A stretch of 64,000 nt of DNA. Source: Labrys okinawensis. Its GTDB lineage: Bacteria; Pseudomonadota; Alphaproteobacteria; Rhizobiales; Labraceae. Location: positions 62,001 through 126,000 of the forward strand of contig NZ_PUEJ01000003.1 of the NCBI RefSeq assembly GCF_002982075.1, in the 5' to 3' direction. Within the stretch, counting starts at the first letter, position 1; each line of letters opens with the position of its first letter. Positions 36,706 through 45,547 of the stretch are shown in pieces. Under the pieces are notes generated by a model. It was not told where the DNA came from and made no database searches. It saw nothing but the letters and a program-made list of their open reading frames with translations. A program made the position numbers and the translations under genes.

Positions 36706-37530
36706 CTATTTGACGCTGCCGAAAGTCAGTCCCTGGACGATGAAGCGCTGGATGAAGCGCGAGGCGACGACCAGAGGCAGGATGGCAAGGATGACCCCGG
36801 CCGAGACCTTGGCGATCTGCACGCCGTTGGAGGTCTGCAGCGCGGCGAGCGCCACCGGTATGGTCGCGGTGGCCGGTCCGCTCAGCACCAGCGCGAACAG
36901 GAACTCGTTCCAGGCCAGGATGAAACCGAGCACGCCGGCGGCAGCGATGCCGGGCAGCGATACTGGCAGCACGATGCGCCAGAACGCTCCCCAGGCGGTG
37001 GCGCCGTCGGTCATGGCGGCCCATTCGAGATCGATCGGCACGCCCTCGAAGAAGCCCATCAGGATCCAGGTCAGGAAGGGCAGGTTGAGGGCGGCATAGA
37101 CGATGATCAGCCCGGTCAGCGAGTTGGAGAGTTCCAGGCTGCGGAACAGCGTGAAGGTCGGCAGCACCAGCGCCACCGGTGGCAGCATCTGGGTGGCCAG
37201 CACGATGAACCGTGCCCAGCGCCCGCCGGTGCGGAAGCGGGCGAAGGCATAGCCGGTGGTCGCCGCGAAGGGCAGGGCGACCAGCACCGAGCCGAGGGCC
37301 ACGACCAGGCTGTTGAGATAGGAGCCGCCGAAGCGGCTGGAGATCAGCGCGGCGTAGTTCTCGGTGGTGAAGGCCGGCATCAACTCGCTGCTGTAGGAGA
37401 GCTGCTCGGGCAGGAAGCTGGTCCTGAGCACCCAGAGCGGTGGCAGCAGGATGAGGGCGCAGGCGAGGCAGAGGCCGAAATGCAGGCCGAAGCGTCGGCG
37501 GAAGGGAATGGTCTCACTGTCGCTGCGCAT
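36706..37530 (-). CDS. CUT1 sugar ABC permease (MalG type)
   Basis: 274 residues with six predicted membrane segments and the EAA-type loop GVPIDLEWAAMTDGATAWGAFWRIVLPVSLPGIAAAGVLGFILAWNEFLFA near the end. It pairs with the permease at 34185 to form the channel. The start lies five bases after the ATPase stop codon. Confidence 0.93.
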   Translation of the reverse strand: MRSDSETIPFRRRFGLHFGLCLACALILLPPLWVLRTSFLPEQLSYSSELMPAFTTENYAALISSRFGGSYLNSLVVALGSVLVALPFAATTGYAFARFRTGGRWARFIVLATQMLPPVALVLPTFTLFRSLELSNSLTGLIIVYAALNLPFLTWILMGFFEGVPIDLEWAAMTDGATAWGAFWRIVLPVSLPGIAAAGVLGFILAWNEFLFALVLSGPATATIPVALAALQTSNGVQIAKVSAGVILAILPLVVASRFIQRFIVQGLTFGSVK

Positions 37531-37535
37531 CGTCG

Positions 37536-38684
37536 TCAGGCTCCTCCCGTCAGCGCCGGCCTGGCGATCACCTGCTCGGTTTCAGGGTCGAACAGGTGCA
37601 TGGGCAGGGTATCGACATAGAGCTCCACCGTCGCTCCGATCGGGGCGGTGAAATTGCGCCCGAGGCGCGCCGCGATCTCCAGTGGCTTGTCGCCGGTCCC
37701 GCTTTCGCCGGCGATCTGGCCGATCAGGATGTTCTCGGCGCCGAGGGCTTCGATGGCGACGACGCGGATCGCGATTTTCTGCCAATCGGGATGCTGCTGG
37801 GTCTCGTAGAAGTCCTCAGCCCGGACGCCGAGGATGACGCGGCGGCCGGCGCGCCCGCCATAGGGGGCATGGTGGCGGGCCGGCACGGCCAGCCTGGCGC
37901 CGGCATCCGTCACCACCGCAAGGCCTTCGGCCGGCGTCCCTGCCAGCCTGGCCGGGATCAGGTTCATCGGCGGTGTCGCGAGGAAGCGGGCCACGAAGGT
38001 GTTGGCCGGATTGGCATAGACCTCGAGCGGCCGCCCGGACTGGACCAGCCGGCCCTCCCGCATGATGCAGATGCGATCGCCCATCGTCATCGCCTCGACC
38101 TGGTCATGGGTGACATGCACGATGGTGCGGCCGAGGCGGCGATGGAGCTTGATGAGTTCGAGGCGCATTTCGGCCCGAAGCTGGGCGTCGAGATTGGAGA
38201 GAGGCTCGTCGAGCAGGAAAGCGGCGGGCTCGCGCACGATGGCCCGCCCCAGGGCGACCCGCTGGCGCTGGCCGCCCGAAAGCGCGGCCGGCTTGCGGCC
38301 GAGCAGGTTCTGCAGGCCAAGCAGCTGGGCGGCATCGGCGATCTTGGCATCGATGGTGGCGGCGTCGGCGCCGCGCATCTTCAGGCCGAACGCCATGTTC
38401 TGGCGCACGCTCATATGCGGATAGAGGGCATAGCTTTGGAACACCACGGCGATGTTGCGGTCGCGCGGGGCAACATGGGTCATGCTCTTGCCGCCGATGC
38501 GCAGATCGCCGGAAGAAATGCCTTCCAGCCCGGCGATCATGCGCAAGGTGGTCGACTTGCCGCAGCCGGAGGGGCCAAGAAAGATGACGAACTCGCCGTC
38601 CGGGATGGTCAGGTCGACGTCGCGTACGCCATAGGCGCCATTGGCGTAGAGCTTGGAGACATGGTCAAGTTCGATAGATGCCAT
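37536..38684 (-). CDS. CUT1 ABC ATP-binding protein (UgpC/MalK type)
   Basis: 382 residues. Walker A GPSGCGKST, Q-loop VVFQSYALYPHMSV, signature LSGGQRQ, Walker B AAFLLDEPLSNLDA and the switch His in VTHDQVEAM are intact. A C-terminal TOBE/OB-fold domain follows, as in MalK and UgpC. It is the first gene of the operon. Its promoter should lie in the AT-rich gap upstream (38685-39075). Confidence 0.94.
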   Translation of the reverse strand: MASIELDHVSKLYANGAYGVRDVDLTIPDGEFVIFLGPSGCGKSTTLRMIAGLEGISSGDLRIGGKSMTHVAPRDRNIAVVFQSYALYPHMSVRQNMAFGLKMRGADAATIDAKIADAAQLLGLQNLLGRKPAALSGGQRQRVALGRAIVREPAAFLLDEPLSNLDAQLRAEMRLELIKLHRRLGRTIVHVTHDQVEAMTMGDRICIMREGRLVQSGRPLEVYANPANTFVARFLATPPMNLIPARLAGTPAEGLAVVTDAGARLAVPARHHAPYGGRAGRRVILGVRAEDFYETQQHPDWQKIAIRVVAIEALGAENILIGQIAGESGTGDKPLEIAARLGRNFTAPIGATVELYVDTLPMHLFDPETEQVIARPALTGGA

Positions 38685-39073
38685 GATGCTTCCTAGCGCG
38701 CTGCGAGAGAGGCGAGCGTCGAGACCCGAAAAAGAACAGAATCAAACATGATTGCCAGCCGCTTCCATCGCCGATGTGCAGTTCCCTATGGCGCTTCGGC
38801 TTCCCATCTCTCGGCAAGACTGCGTCAATTCTGATAAAAATGACGAGAATCACTGAGAAAATGATGAGTATGGCCGATTTTTTCTAAGCCGAACTCGGAT
38901 GCGCCTACGGCAGCGCCTGCCGATTCCGTCGATTGAACGGCATGCTATTCAACAAAATATAACATCGCAAGAGCGATTATGTTAGAAAATGTTTGATTTA
39001 GGTCTATTGAGGTCTGTCATGAGGAGTGGCGGGCAGGGGGCGCGTCAGGCGCGGACCACAGGCCCAGGGTGGC
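38685..39073. other. Gene-free AT-rich region
   Basis: About 390 bases without a protein-like frame on either strand, visibly richer in A and T than the rest of the window (for example around 38820-38890 and 38940-39000). It carries the promoter region of the sugar ABC operon and a TAACATCGC...GCGATTATGTTA imperfect stem near 38960-38985. No gene, tRNA or known element was recognised. Confidence 0.45.
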
Positions 39074-39110
39074 TAAACGAAAAGGCCCCCGCCCATGGGG
39101 GCGAGGGCCT
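39074..39110 (-). terminator. Intrinsic terminator of the potGHI operon
   Basis: On the minus strand a stem AGGCCCTCGCCCC / GGGCGGGGGCCT with a short ATG-centred loop is followed by TTTTCGTTT. It starts about 30 bases after the potI stop, a classic rho-independent terminator. Confidence 0.85.
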
Positions 39111-39140
39111 GAAACTCTCCTGGGGTCGTGATTGGCCGTA

Positions 39141-39959
39141 TCAGCCGGCCGCAGCCAGCCTCTCCGCGCGCTCGCGCTCTCTCTCGGCCCGGCTGGTATA
39201 GATGGCGGCAATCACCACGCCGAGGGCGACCACGGCCAGCATCAGCGTGCAGGCCGCGTTGATTTCCGGCGTCACGCCGAGGCGCACAGAGGAATAGATG
39301 CGCATCGGCAGCGTGTTCCAGCCCGGGCCGGAGGTGAAGCTCGCCAGCACGAGATCGTCGAGCGACAGGGTGAAGGCCAGCATCCAGCCCGAGATCACCG
39401 CCGGCGCGATGATCGGCAGGGTGATCAGGAAGAAGGCCTTGAAGGGATGGCAGCCCAGATCCAGGGCCGCTTCCTCGATGGAACGGTCGAAGCTGAGCAG
39501 GCGCGACTGCACCACCACGGTGACGAAGCACATGGTGAGCGTGACATGGGCCAGGGTGATGGTCCAGAAGCCGCGGTCGACGCCGAGCGAGATGAAGAAC
39601 AGCAGGAGCGACAGGCCGATGATGATTTCGGGCATCACTAGCGGCGCGTAGACCATGGCCGAGAAGGTCATGCGGCCGCGAAAACGGCCCATGCGCACCA
39701 GGACCACGGCGGCGAGCGTGCCGAGTATGGTGGCGATGGTGGCGGAAACGGTCGCCACGATCAGGGTGATCCTGGCGGCATTCATGAAGGCTTCGTCGTG
39801 GAAGAGCTCGGCATACCAACGCGTCGACCAGCCGCCCCAGACCGTCACCAGCTTGGAATCGTTGAAGGAATAGATCACCAGGATCACGATCGGCAGATAG
39901 AGGAAGGCGAGGCCGAGGGCGACCGAGGTCATGTTGAACCAGGAAGAACCTTTGCTCAT
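39141..39959 (-). CDS. potI: Spermidine/putrescine ABC permease PotI
   Basis: 272 residues from ATG 39959, which overlaps the potH stop by four bases. Six membrane segments and the EAA loop SIEEAALDLGCHPFKAFFLITLPIIAPAVISGWMLAFTLSLDDLVLASFTSG identify a PotI/PotC-type permease. The frame is open far upstream, but that part is antisense-free shadow of potH. The C-terminus ends in a charged Arg/Glu tail. Confidence 0.93.
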   Translation of the reverse strand: MSKGSSWFNMTSVALGLAFLYLPIVILVIYSFNDSKLVTVWGGWSTRWYAELFHDEAFMNAARITLIVATVSATIATILGTLAAVVLVRMGRFRGRMTFSAMVYAPLVMPEIIIGLSLLLFFISLGVDRGFWTITLAHVTLTMCFVTVVVQSRLLSFDRSIEEAALDLGCHPFKAFFLITLPIIAPAVISGWMLAFTLSLDDLVLASFTSGPGWNTLPMRIYSSVRLGVTPEINAACTLMLAVVALGVVIAAIYTSRAERERERAERLAAAG

Positions 39960-40894
39960 CGGTCGGTCTCCAGCGCCTTGGCCTGGCTGTGCTGATAATA
40001 GGTGATCGGCACGACCAGGATGATCAGGAGGATCACGGCGACGGCGGAAGCCGCCGGCCAGTCTCGGTTCGAGAAGAACAGGTCCCACATCTGCTTGCCG
40101 ATCATCAGCGTGGAAGAGCCGCCGAGCAAATCCGGGATGACGAACTCGCCCACGGCCGGGATGAAGCAGAGCATGCAGCCGGCGATCACGCCGGGCAGGG
40201 AGAGCGGGAAGGTCACCAGCCAGAAGGCCTTGATCGGCTTGCAGCCCAGATCCGCCGCCGCCTCCAGCAGGGTATGATCCATCTTCTCCAGGGTGGAATA
40301 GAGCGGCAGGATCATGAAGGGCAGGTAGGAATAGACGATGCCGATGAAGATCGCCCAATTGGTGTTGAGGATCTGCAGGGGCTCGGAAATGATGCCGAGC
40401 TTGATCAGCACCAGGTTGAGCAGGCCTTCCGGTTTGAGAATGCCGATCCAGGCATAGACCCGGATCAGGAACGAGGTCCAGAACGGCAGGATGACCAGCA
40501 TCAGCAGGGTCGGGCGCATGCTCTTGGGTGCGCGCGCCATGCCGTAGGCGATGGGATAGCCGATGATCAGCAGGAGAATCGTCGAGACGAAGGCGATCAC
40601 CACGCTGGACAGATAGGCTTTGAGATAGAGCGTGTCGCCATCCTCGCCCCAGATGTTGAACATCGTCCAATAATTGTCGAAGCTCAGCCCTGAGACAAAG
40701 TCCACAATGCTTTGCCAGGTGCCGTCGAAGTTGAAGACCGGCGTGTAGGGCGGCTGTCCCAGCTCGATTTGGCTCAGCGAGATCTTCAGCACCATCAGGA
40801 AGGGCAGGGCGAAGAAGATGGCCAGCCACAGATAGGGGATGGCGATCACTCCGGTGCGGCCGGAGAAGAAGCCCTTTCGGGTCGTGTCTGCCAT
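39956..40894 (-). CDS. potH: Spermidine/putrescine ABC permease PotH
   Basis: 312 residues, six membrane segments, with the EAA loop LLEAAADLGCKPIKAFWLVTFPLSLPGVIAGCMLCFIPAVGEFVIPDLLGG typical of PotH/PotB. It forms the transmembrane pore with PotI. It overlaps potI by four bases and starts nine bases after potG, so the three are one transcript. Confidence 0.93.
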   Translation of the reverse strand: MADTTRKGFFSGRTGVIAIPYLWLAIFFALPFLMVLKISLSQIELGQPPYTPVFNFDGTWQSIVDFVSGLSFDNYWTMFNIWGEDGDTLYLKAYLSSVVIAFVSTILLLIIGYPIAYGMARAPKSMRPTLLMLVILPFWTSFLIRVYAWIGILKPEGLLNLVLIKLGIISEPLQILNTNWAIFIGIVYSYLPFMILPLYSTLEKMDHTLLEAAADLGCKPIKAFWLVTFPLSLPGVIAGCMLCFIPAVGEFVIPDLLGGSSTLMIGKQMWDLFFSNRDWPAASAVAVILLIILVVPITYYQHSQAKALETDR

Positions 40895-40903
40895 GTCGCC
40901 CTC

Positions 40904-42091
40904 CTATTTGGTCAGGACGACGCCGGCATCCGGCGCAAAGCTGACATGGACCTTGTCTTCCCAGGTGATCGGGCGTTCGACGAAGCGGCTCATATTGGCC
41001 TGCGACACCCGGATGCGCTGCCCGGTGCCGGCGACGTCGACGAGGTAATTGGTCCAGTCGCCGAGATAGCCGATGTCGAACACCTCGCCCGCCAGCGAAT
41101 TGCCCGGCGTGGCCGGCGCATCGAGCGAGATGCGCATCTTTTCGGGGCGGATGGCCAGGAAGACGTCCTGGCCGACGGAGCAGCGTTCGGCACTGTCCAC
41201 GCTGAAAGCCTGATTGCTCGGCGAGGTGATGGTGAGGGAGCTGCCGTTCTGGGCGGAGACCTTGCCTTCGAGGATGTTGATGTTGCCGATGAAGTCGGCG
41301 ACATAGCGGGAATTGGGCTGCTCGTAGATCTCGCCGGGCGGGGCCACCTGCACCAGTTTGCCATGGTCCATCACGGCGATGCGGTCGGACATCGTCATCG
41401 CCTCTTCCTGGTCATGCGTGACGATGACGAAGGTGATGCCGAGCTCGACCTGGATGTCCATCAACTCGAACTGGGTTTCCTCGCGCAGCTTCTTGTCGAG
41501 GGCGCCGAGCGGCTCGTCGAGCAGCAGCACCTTGGGCTGCTTGGCCACGGCACGGGCGAGGGCCACGCGCTGGCGCTGGCCGCCCGAGAGCTGGTGCGGC
41601 TTGCGGGTGGCGAATTTCTCCAGCTTGACCAGCTTCAGCATCTGCCCGACGCGGGTCTCGATCTCCGCCTTTGGCATCTTGTCCATCTTCAGGCCGAAGG
41701 CGATGTTGTCGGCCACGCTCATATGCGGGAACAGCGCATAGGACTGGAACATCATGTTGACCGGGCGTTCATAGGGCGGCACGCCGGCCAGATCCTTGCC
41801 CGCCAGGGTGATGCGCCCCGATGTCGGCTGCTCGAAGCCGGCGAGCATGCGCATCAAGGTGGTCTTGCCGCAGCCGGAAGGGCCGAGCAGGGAGAAGAAT
41901 TCGCGGGGGTAGATGTCGAGCGAAACCTCGTTCACCGCCACGAAATCGCCAAAGCGCTTGGTGACGTTCTCGAAGCGGATGAGGGGAACTTCTTTTGGAT
42001 CGGCCCAGGGCTGGAATTTGCGGCGAACGCCGCCGATCGCCTTCTGCGACTTCACGGGCGCCGTGGCGCCGCCCCCGCCTGTATCAGACAT
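40904..42091 (-). CDS. potG: Spermidine/putrescine ABC ATP-binding protein PotG
   Basis: 395 residues from ATG 42091 (GGGATACC precedes it). Walker A GPSGCGKTT, signature LSGGQRQ, Walker B VLLLDEPLGALD and VTHDQEEAM are intact; a TOBE_2 domain follows (FLAIRPEKMRISLD). It is the first gene of potGHI. No PotF-type binding protein gene is adjacent, so it must lie elsewhere. The gap upstream, shared with a puuA-like gene, contains two palindromic boxes. Confidence 0.93.
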   Translation of the reverse strand: MSDTGGGGATAPVKSQKAIGGVRRKFQPWADPKEVPLIRFENVTKRFGDFVAVNEVSLDIYPREFFSLLGPSGCGKTTLMRMLAGFEQPTSGRITLAGKDLAGVPPYERPVNMMFQSYALFPHMSVADNIAFGLKMDKMPKAEIETRVGQMLKLVKLEKFATRKPHQLSGGQRQRVALARAVAKQPKVLLLDEPLGALDKKLREETQFELMDIQVELGITFVIVTHDQEEAMTMSDRIAVMDHGKLVQVAPPGEIYEQPNSRYVADFIGNINILEGKVSAQNGSSLTITSPSNQAFSVDSAERCSVGQDVFLAIRPEKMRISLDAPATPGNSLAGEVFDIGYLGDWTNYLVDVAGTGQRIRVSQANMSRFVERPITWEDKVHVSFAPDAGVVLTK

Positions 42092-42179
42092 GGTATCCCA
42101 TCTGTTTGTGGTGATTGATTCCAGCCTAAACCGGGAAGTCGGCGGCGGTCTACAGGGGAAATGCGAATCCACGCAAAAA

Positions 42180-42204
42180 TGTGATCACATTTTTTGTGAT
42201 CACA
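42180..42204. promoter_or_regulatory. Tandem TGTGATCACA dyads between potG and puuA-like genes
   Basis: Two perfect 10-bp palindromes (42180-42189 and 42195-42204) repeat at a 15-bp period, each followed by a T-run. They lie about 90 bases upstream of potG and 240 upstream of the puuA-like start. The GTGATCAC core fits the loose GT...AC pattern of GntR-family operators, but no such gene is adjacent. They are the best candidate for shared polyamine control. Confidence 0.6.
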
Positions 42205-42443
42205 TTTTTTGGCCATTCCGATTGACTTTTGCCTGCCGCTAAAGGCAGTGTGGCGCCAGCGTCGGTCCACCGATGCCTCTTTTGCGCGTCTTCCCCGATG
42301 CGCGGCGCGTGCGCCTCCGCCCTCCTAAACCAAGGGCCCGAACCGGAGGTTAGTCGCGTGATGGCCCCCTTCTGGGCCGTCAAACAGGTCGCCGGCGCAT
42401 GTTTCGGGTCGCCGCTCCGCACTTCCTGCGGGGTGGAAGCCGC

Positions 42444-43877
42444 ATGTGTGCGACGATGAGCAAAAAGAAGAAGTCAGACAAGCCCGAGCATTCTGGCGTG
42501 CCGGATATCGAATCCGCGCGCGGCATCTCCGGTGTCGAGAGCGCGCGGGACTGGTTCCGCGCGCGGGACATCGAAGAGATCGAGTGCCTGGTTCCGGACC
42601 AGGGCGGGGTCGCCCGCGGCAAGATCATGCCGGTGTCGAAGTTCCTGGCCTCGCCGGTGATGAACCTGCCGCTTTCGATCTTCTATCAGTGCATCACCGG
42701 TGAGTATCCCGCCTATGACGGGCTGGTGGACGCGGTGGAAGCCGATACCGACATGTTCATGCAGCCGGATTGGTCGACCCTGACCTCCGTGCCCTGGGCG
42801 ATGGATCCGACCGCGCAGGTCATCCATGACGCGATGACGCGCGACGGCCGTCCCGTCGAGCAGGCGCCGCGCCAGGTGCTGCGCCGCATTCGTGAACTCT
42901 ACCGCAAGAAGGGCTGGCAGCCGGTGGTGGCGCCGGAGATCGAGTTCTATCTGGTCGAACCCAACACCGATCCCGACTATCCGCTGAAGCCACCGATCGG
43001 CCGTTCGGGCCGCCCGGAACTCGGCCGGCAGGGTTATTCGATCTCGGCCGTCAATGAGTTCGACGCTCTCTTCGAGGACATCTACAAATATTCCGAACAT
43101 CAGGGCCTGGAGATCGATACGCTGATCCATGAGGATGGCGTGGCGCAGATGGAGATCAATCTGCGCCATGGCGATCCGCTGGAATTGGCCGACCAGGTCT
43201 TCCTGTTCAAACGCACCATCCGCGAGGCTTCGCTGCAGCACAAGATCTATGCCACCTTCATGGCCAAGCCGATGTCGGGCGAGCCGGGCTCGGCGCTGCA
43301 CATCCACCAGTCGATCGTCGATGCGGAGAGCGGCCAGAACATCTTTTCCGATCCGGAGACGGGCGGGCCGACCCCGCTGTTCTTCTCCTTCCTGGCCGGC
43401 CAGCAGAAATATCTGCCGGCGATCATGTGCATGCTGGCGCCCTATGTGAACTCCTATCGCCGGCTGACGCGTGATTCCATGGCGCCGATCAACGTGCAGT
43501 GGGGCTATGACAACCGCACGGCGGGCCTGCGCGTGCCGCCCTCGGGCCCCGACGCAAGGCGCGTCGAGAACCGGGTTCCCTCCTCCGACGCCAATCCCTA
43601 TCTCGCCATCGCCGCGAGCCTGGCGGCCGGCTATCTCGGCATGACGGAGGAACTCGAGGCGACGGCGCCGATCGAGTCGGATGCCAAGAACCGCGATTTC
43701 GAACTGCCGCAGAGCCTGCTCGAGGCCGTGACGGAAATGGATGAGAGCGAGGCGATCCGCCAGGTGATGGGGTCGTCCTTCGTCACCGCCTATGCCGCGA
43801 TCAAGCGCCAGGAATACGAGACCTTCATGAAGGTGATCAGCCCCTGGGAACGCGAGCATCTATTGCTCAATGTGTAA
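42444..43877 (+). CDS. Glutamine synthetase-family protein, probably gamma-glutamylputrescine synthetase
   Basis: 477 residues from ATG 42444; ATG 42456 (MSKKKKSD) is the alternative. Glutamine-synthetase motifs are present: VAPEIEFYLVEP, GVAQMEINLRHGDP, GSALHIHQSI and NRTAGLRVPP, with C-terminal NRVPSSDANPYLAIAASLA. The lack of an adenylylation Tyr region and the neighbourhood (potGHI, FAD oxidase) favour the PuuA role: ATP-dependent ligation of glutamate to putrescine. A lysine-rich tail opens the protein. Enzymes acting on other amines are possible. Confidence 0.9.
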   Translation: MCATMSKKKKSDKPEHSGVPDIESARGISGVESARDWFRARDIEEIECLVPDQGGVARGKIMPVSKFLASPVMNLPLSIFYQCITGEYPAYDGLVDAVEADTDMFMQPDWSTLTSVPWAMDPTAQVIHDAMTRDGRPVEQAPRQVLRRIRELYRKKGWQPVVAPEIEFYLVEPNTDPDYPLKPPIGRSGRPELGRQGYSISAVNEFDALFEDIYKYSEHQGLEIDTLIHEDGVAQMEINLRHGDPLELADQVFLFKRTIREASLQHKIYATFMAKPMSGEPGSALHIHQSIVDAESGQNIFSDPETGGPTPLFFSFLAGQQKYLPAIMCMLAPYVNSYRRLTRDSMAPINVQWGYDNRTAGLRVPPSGPDARRVENRVPSSDANPYLAIAASLAAGYLGMTEELEATAPIESDAKNRDFELPQSLLEAVTEMDESEAIRQVMGSSFVTAYAAIKRQEYETFMKVISPWEREHLLLNV

Positions 43878-43884
43878 CATTTCT

Positions 43885-43982
43885 GGGAGCGCGGACATCA
43901 CAGCGACATGCCTTATGTCGCGATGTCCGCTCTTTCTCCTCCAAGCACAATGTTTTCAAGAGCGGACAGGATCCGCGCTCCT
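43885..43982. repeat. Two family-A palindromes between puuA- and puuB-like genes
   Basis: The first (43885-43932) starts GGGAGCGCGGACATC and ends GATGTCCGCTC with an inner GCGACAT / ATGTCGC pair. The second (43960-43982) is a short form, GAGCGGACAGGATCCGCGCTC. Together they fill the gap between the two genes and end seven bases before the next ATG. Confidence 0.85.
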
Positions 43983-43988
43983 GACATC

Positions 43989-45278
43989 ATGACCGACAAC
44001 ACCGGCCATCCGGCCAATTCCTATTATACGGCGACGGCCCGCAAGCTTTCCGTCCAGCCTCGGCTCCTGGGTGCGGAACGCGCCGATGTCTGCATCGTCG
44101 GTGCCGGCTATACCGGGCTCGGTGCCGCGCTCGCCTTTGCCGAAAAAGGGCTTTCGGTGATCCTGCTCGAGGCGGCCGAGATCGGCTCTGGGGCCTCGGG
44201 GCGCAATGGCGGCCAGGTTCATTCGGGCCAGCGCCGCGACCAGGATTATCTGGAGAAACTGGTCGGCCTGGACGGCGCCAAGGCGTTGTGGCGCATGGCC
44301 GAGGACGCCAAGGCCCATCTCAAGGGCCTGATCGCCAGGCACCAAATCGCCTGCGACTACAAGTCGGGCATCCTGATCGCCGACCACAAGCCGCATTATG
44401 TGGCGATGTCGCACGCCTATGCCGAAAAGCTCAGGACGGTCTACGGCTATGACAAGGTCGAGGCGATCGGCAAGCCCGAGCTCGACGCCGTGCTCGGCGC
44501 GAGCGGCTATTATGGCGGCTTCGTCGACCATGATGGCGGCCATCTCCACCCCCTGAACCTGGCCTTGGGACTGGGGGTGGCGGCGCTCGATGCCGGGGTA
44601 CGGGTCTTCGAGCGCTCGCGCGCCGTCAGCTACCGGGCCGAGGGCGGCAAGGCGGTCGTCCGCACGGCGCAAGGCAGCGTTTCCGCCGACTGGCTGATCC
44701 TCGCCGGCGATGGCTATCTCTCCGGGCTCGACGCCTATACCGAGGCGCGGGTGATGCCGATCAACAATTTCATCCTGGCGACCGAGCCTTTCTCGGACAA
44801 TGAAGCCAGGGCGCTGATCGCCAACGACTATGCCGTCGCCGACAGCCGCTTCGTGGTGAACTATTATCGCCTGTCGGCGGACCGACGCCTGCTCTTCGGT
44901 GGTGGCGAGAACTATCGTTCGGGCTTTCCGTCGGACATGAAGGCCTTCGTGCGCAAGCGCATGCTCAAAGTCTTCCCGCAGCTCGAAAACAAGCGCATCG
45001 ACTATGCCTGGGGCGGCACGCTCGGCATCACCACCACGCGCCTGCCCTTCGTGCGGCGGCTGGCGCCCAACGTACTGACAGCCTCGGGCTATTCGGGGCA
45101 GGGCGTGATGCTCGCGCCCTATTTCGGCAAGATCCTGGCGGATGTCACCGCCGCCAGCCTCGGCGAGTTCGACCGTCTCGCCGCCCTTCCGACGCCGCCC
45201 TTCCCGGGCGGACGCCTGCTGCGCTGGCCGACCCTGGTGGCCGGCATGAGCTATTATGCGCTGAGGGACCGGTTATGA
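43989..45278 (+). CDS. FAD-dependent amine oxidoreductase (PuuB/OrdL type)
   Basis: 429 residues from ATG 43989. An N-terminal DAO/GR2 FAD site is clear: ADVCIVGAGYTGLGAALAFAEKGLSVILLEA, followed by GSGASGRNGGQVHSGQRRD. The C-terminal segment PNVLTASGYSGQGVMLAPYFGKILAD closes the flavin pocket. This is the DadA/PuuB family; downstream of a puuA-like gene it probably oxidises gamma-glutamylputrescine. No puuC aldehyde dehydrogenase or puuD hydrolase follows. Confidence 0.9.
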   Translation: MTDNTGHPANSYYTATARKLSVQPRLLGAERADVCIVGAGYTGLGAALAFAEKGLSVILLEAAEIGSGASGRNGGQVHSGQRRDQDYLEKLVGLDGAKALWRMAEDAKAHLKGLIARHQIACDYKSGILIADHKPHYVAMSHAYAEKLRTVYGYDKVEAIGKPELDAVLGASGYYGGFVDHDGGHLHPLNLALGLGVAALDAGVRVFERSRAVSYRAEGGKAVVRTAQGSVSADWLILAGDGYLSGLDAYTEARVMPINNFILATEPFSDNEARALIANDYAVADSRFVVNYYRLSADRRLLFGGGENYRSGFPSDMKAFVRKRMLKVFPQLENKRIDYAWGGTLGITTTRLPFVRRLAPNVLTASGYSGQGVMLAPYFGKILADVTAASLGEFDRLAALPTPPFPGGRLLRWPTLVAGMSYYALRDRL

Positions 45279-45547
45279 GCCCCTGCACAGCGTGTTCGGG
45301 CAGGACGCCTGTCTGCGCTGGCTCCCCATTCTGACGCGTCTTTGCAATTCTTCTCGAGTCAGGAAAATCTCGAAGGCGTTTTCGCCAATCGGGCTGTCGC
45401 AAGCATGCGCACCCAGTGTCCGGCTTGCAAGATCCGGGAAAACATCACACTCTCCCGGCGCTTCGGAAGTCTTCCGCACGGCAGTGCTGGATACTTCCCC
45501 TCTATACGCAATCAGACAACGTCATTTTACAATATTGTCAAAGCGGG

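Noticed and set aside
39960..40829. Upstream extension of the potI frame
   Set aside because: It overlaps potH in another frame on the same strand and shows no membrane or permease pattern; ATG 39959 has the expected four-base overlap.
42180..42204. CRP binding site
   Set aside because: CRP needs TGTGA-N6-TCACA; here the half-sites abut with no spacer, so a different regulator is more likely.
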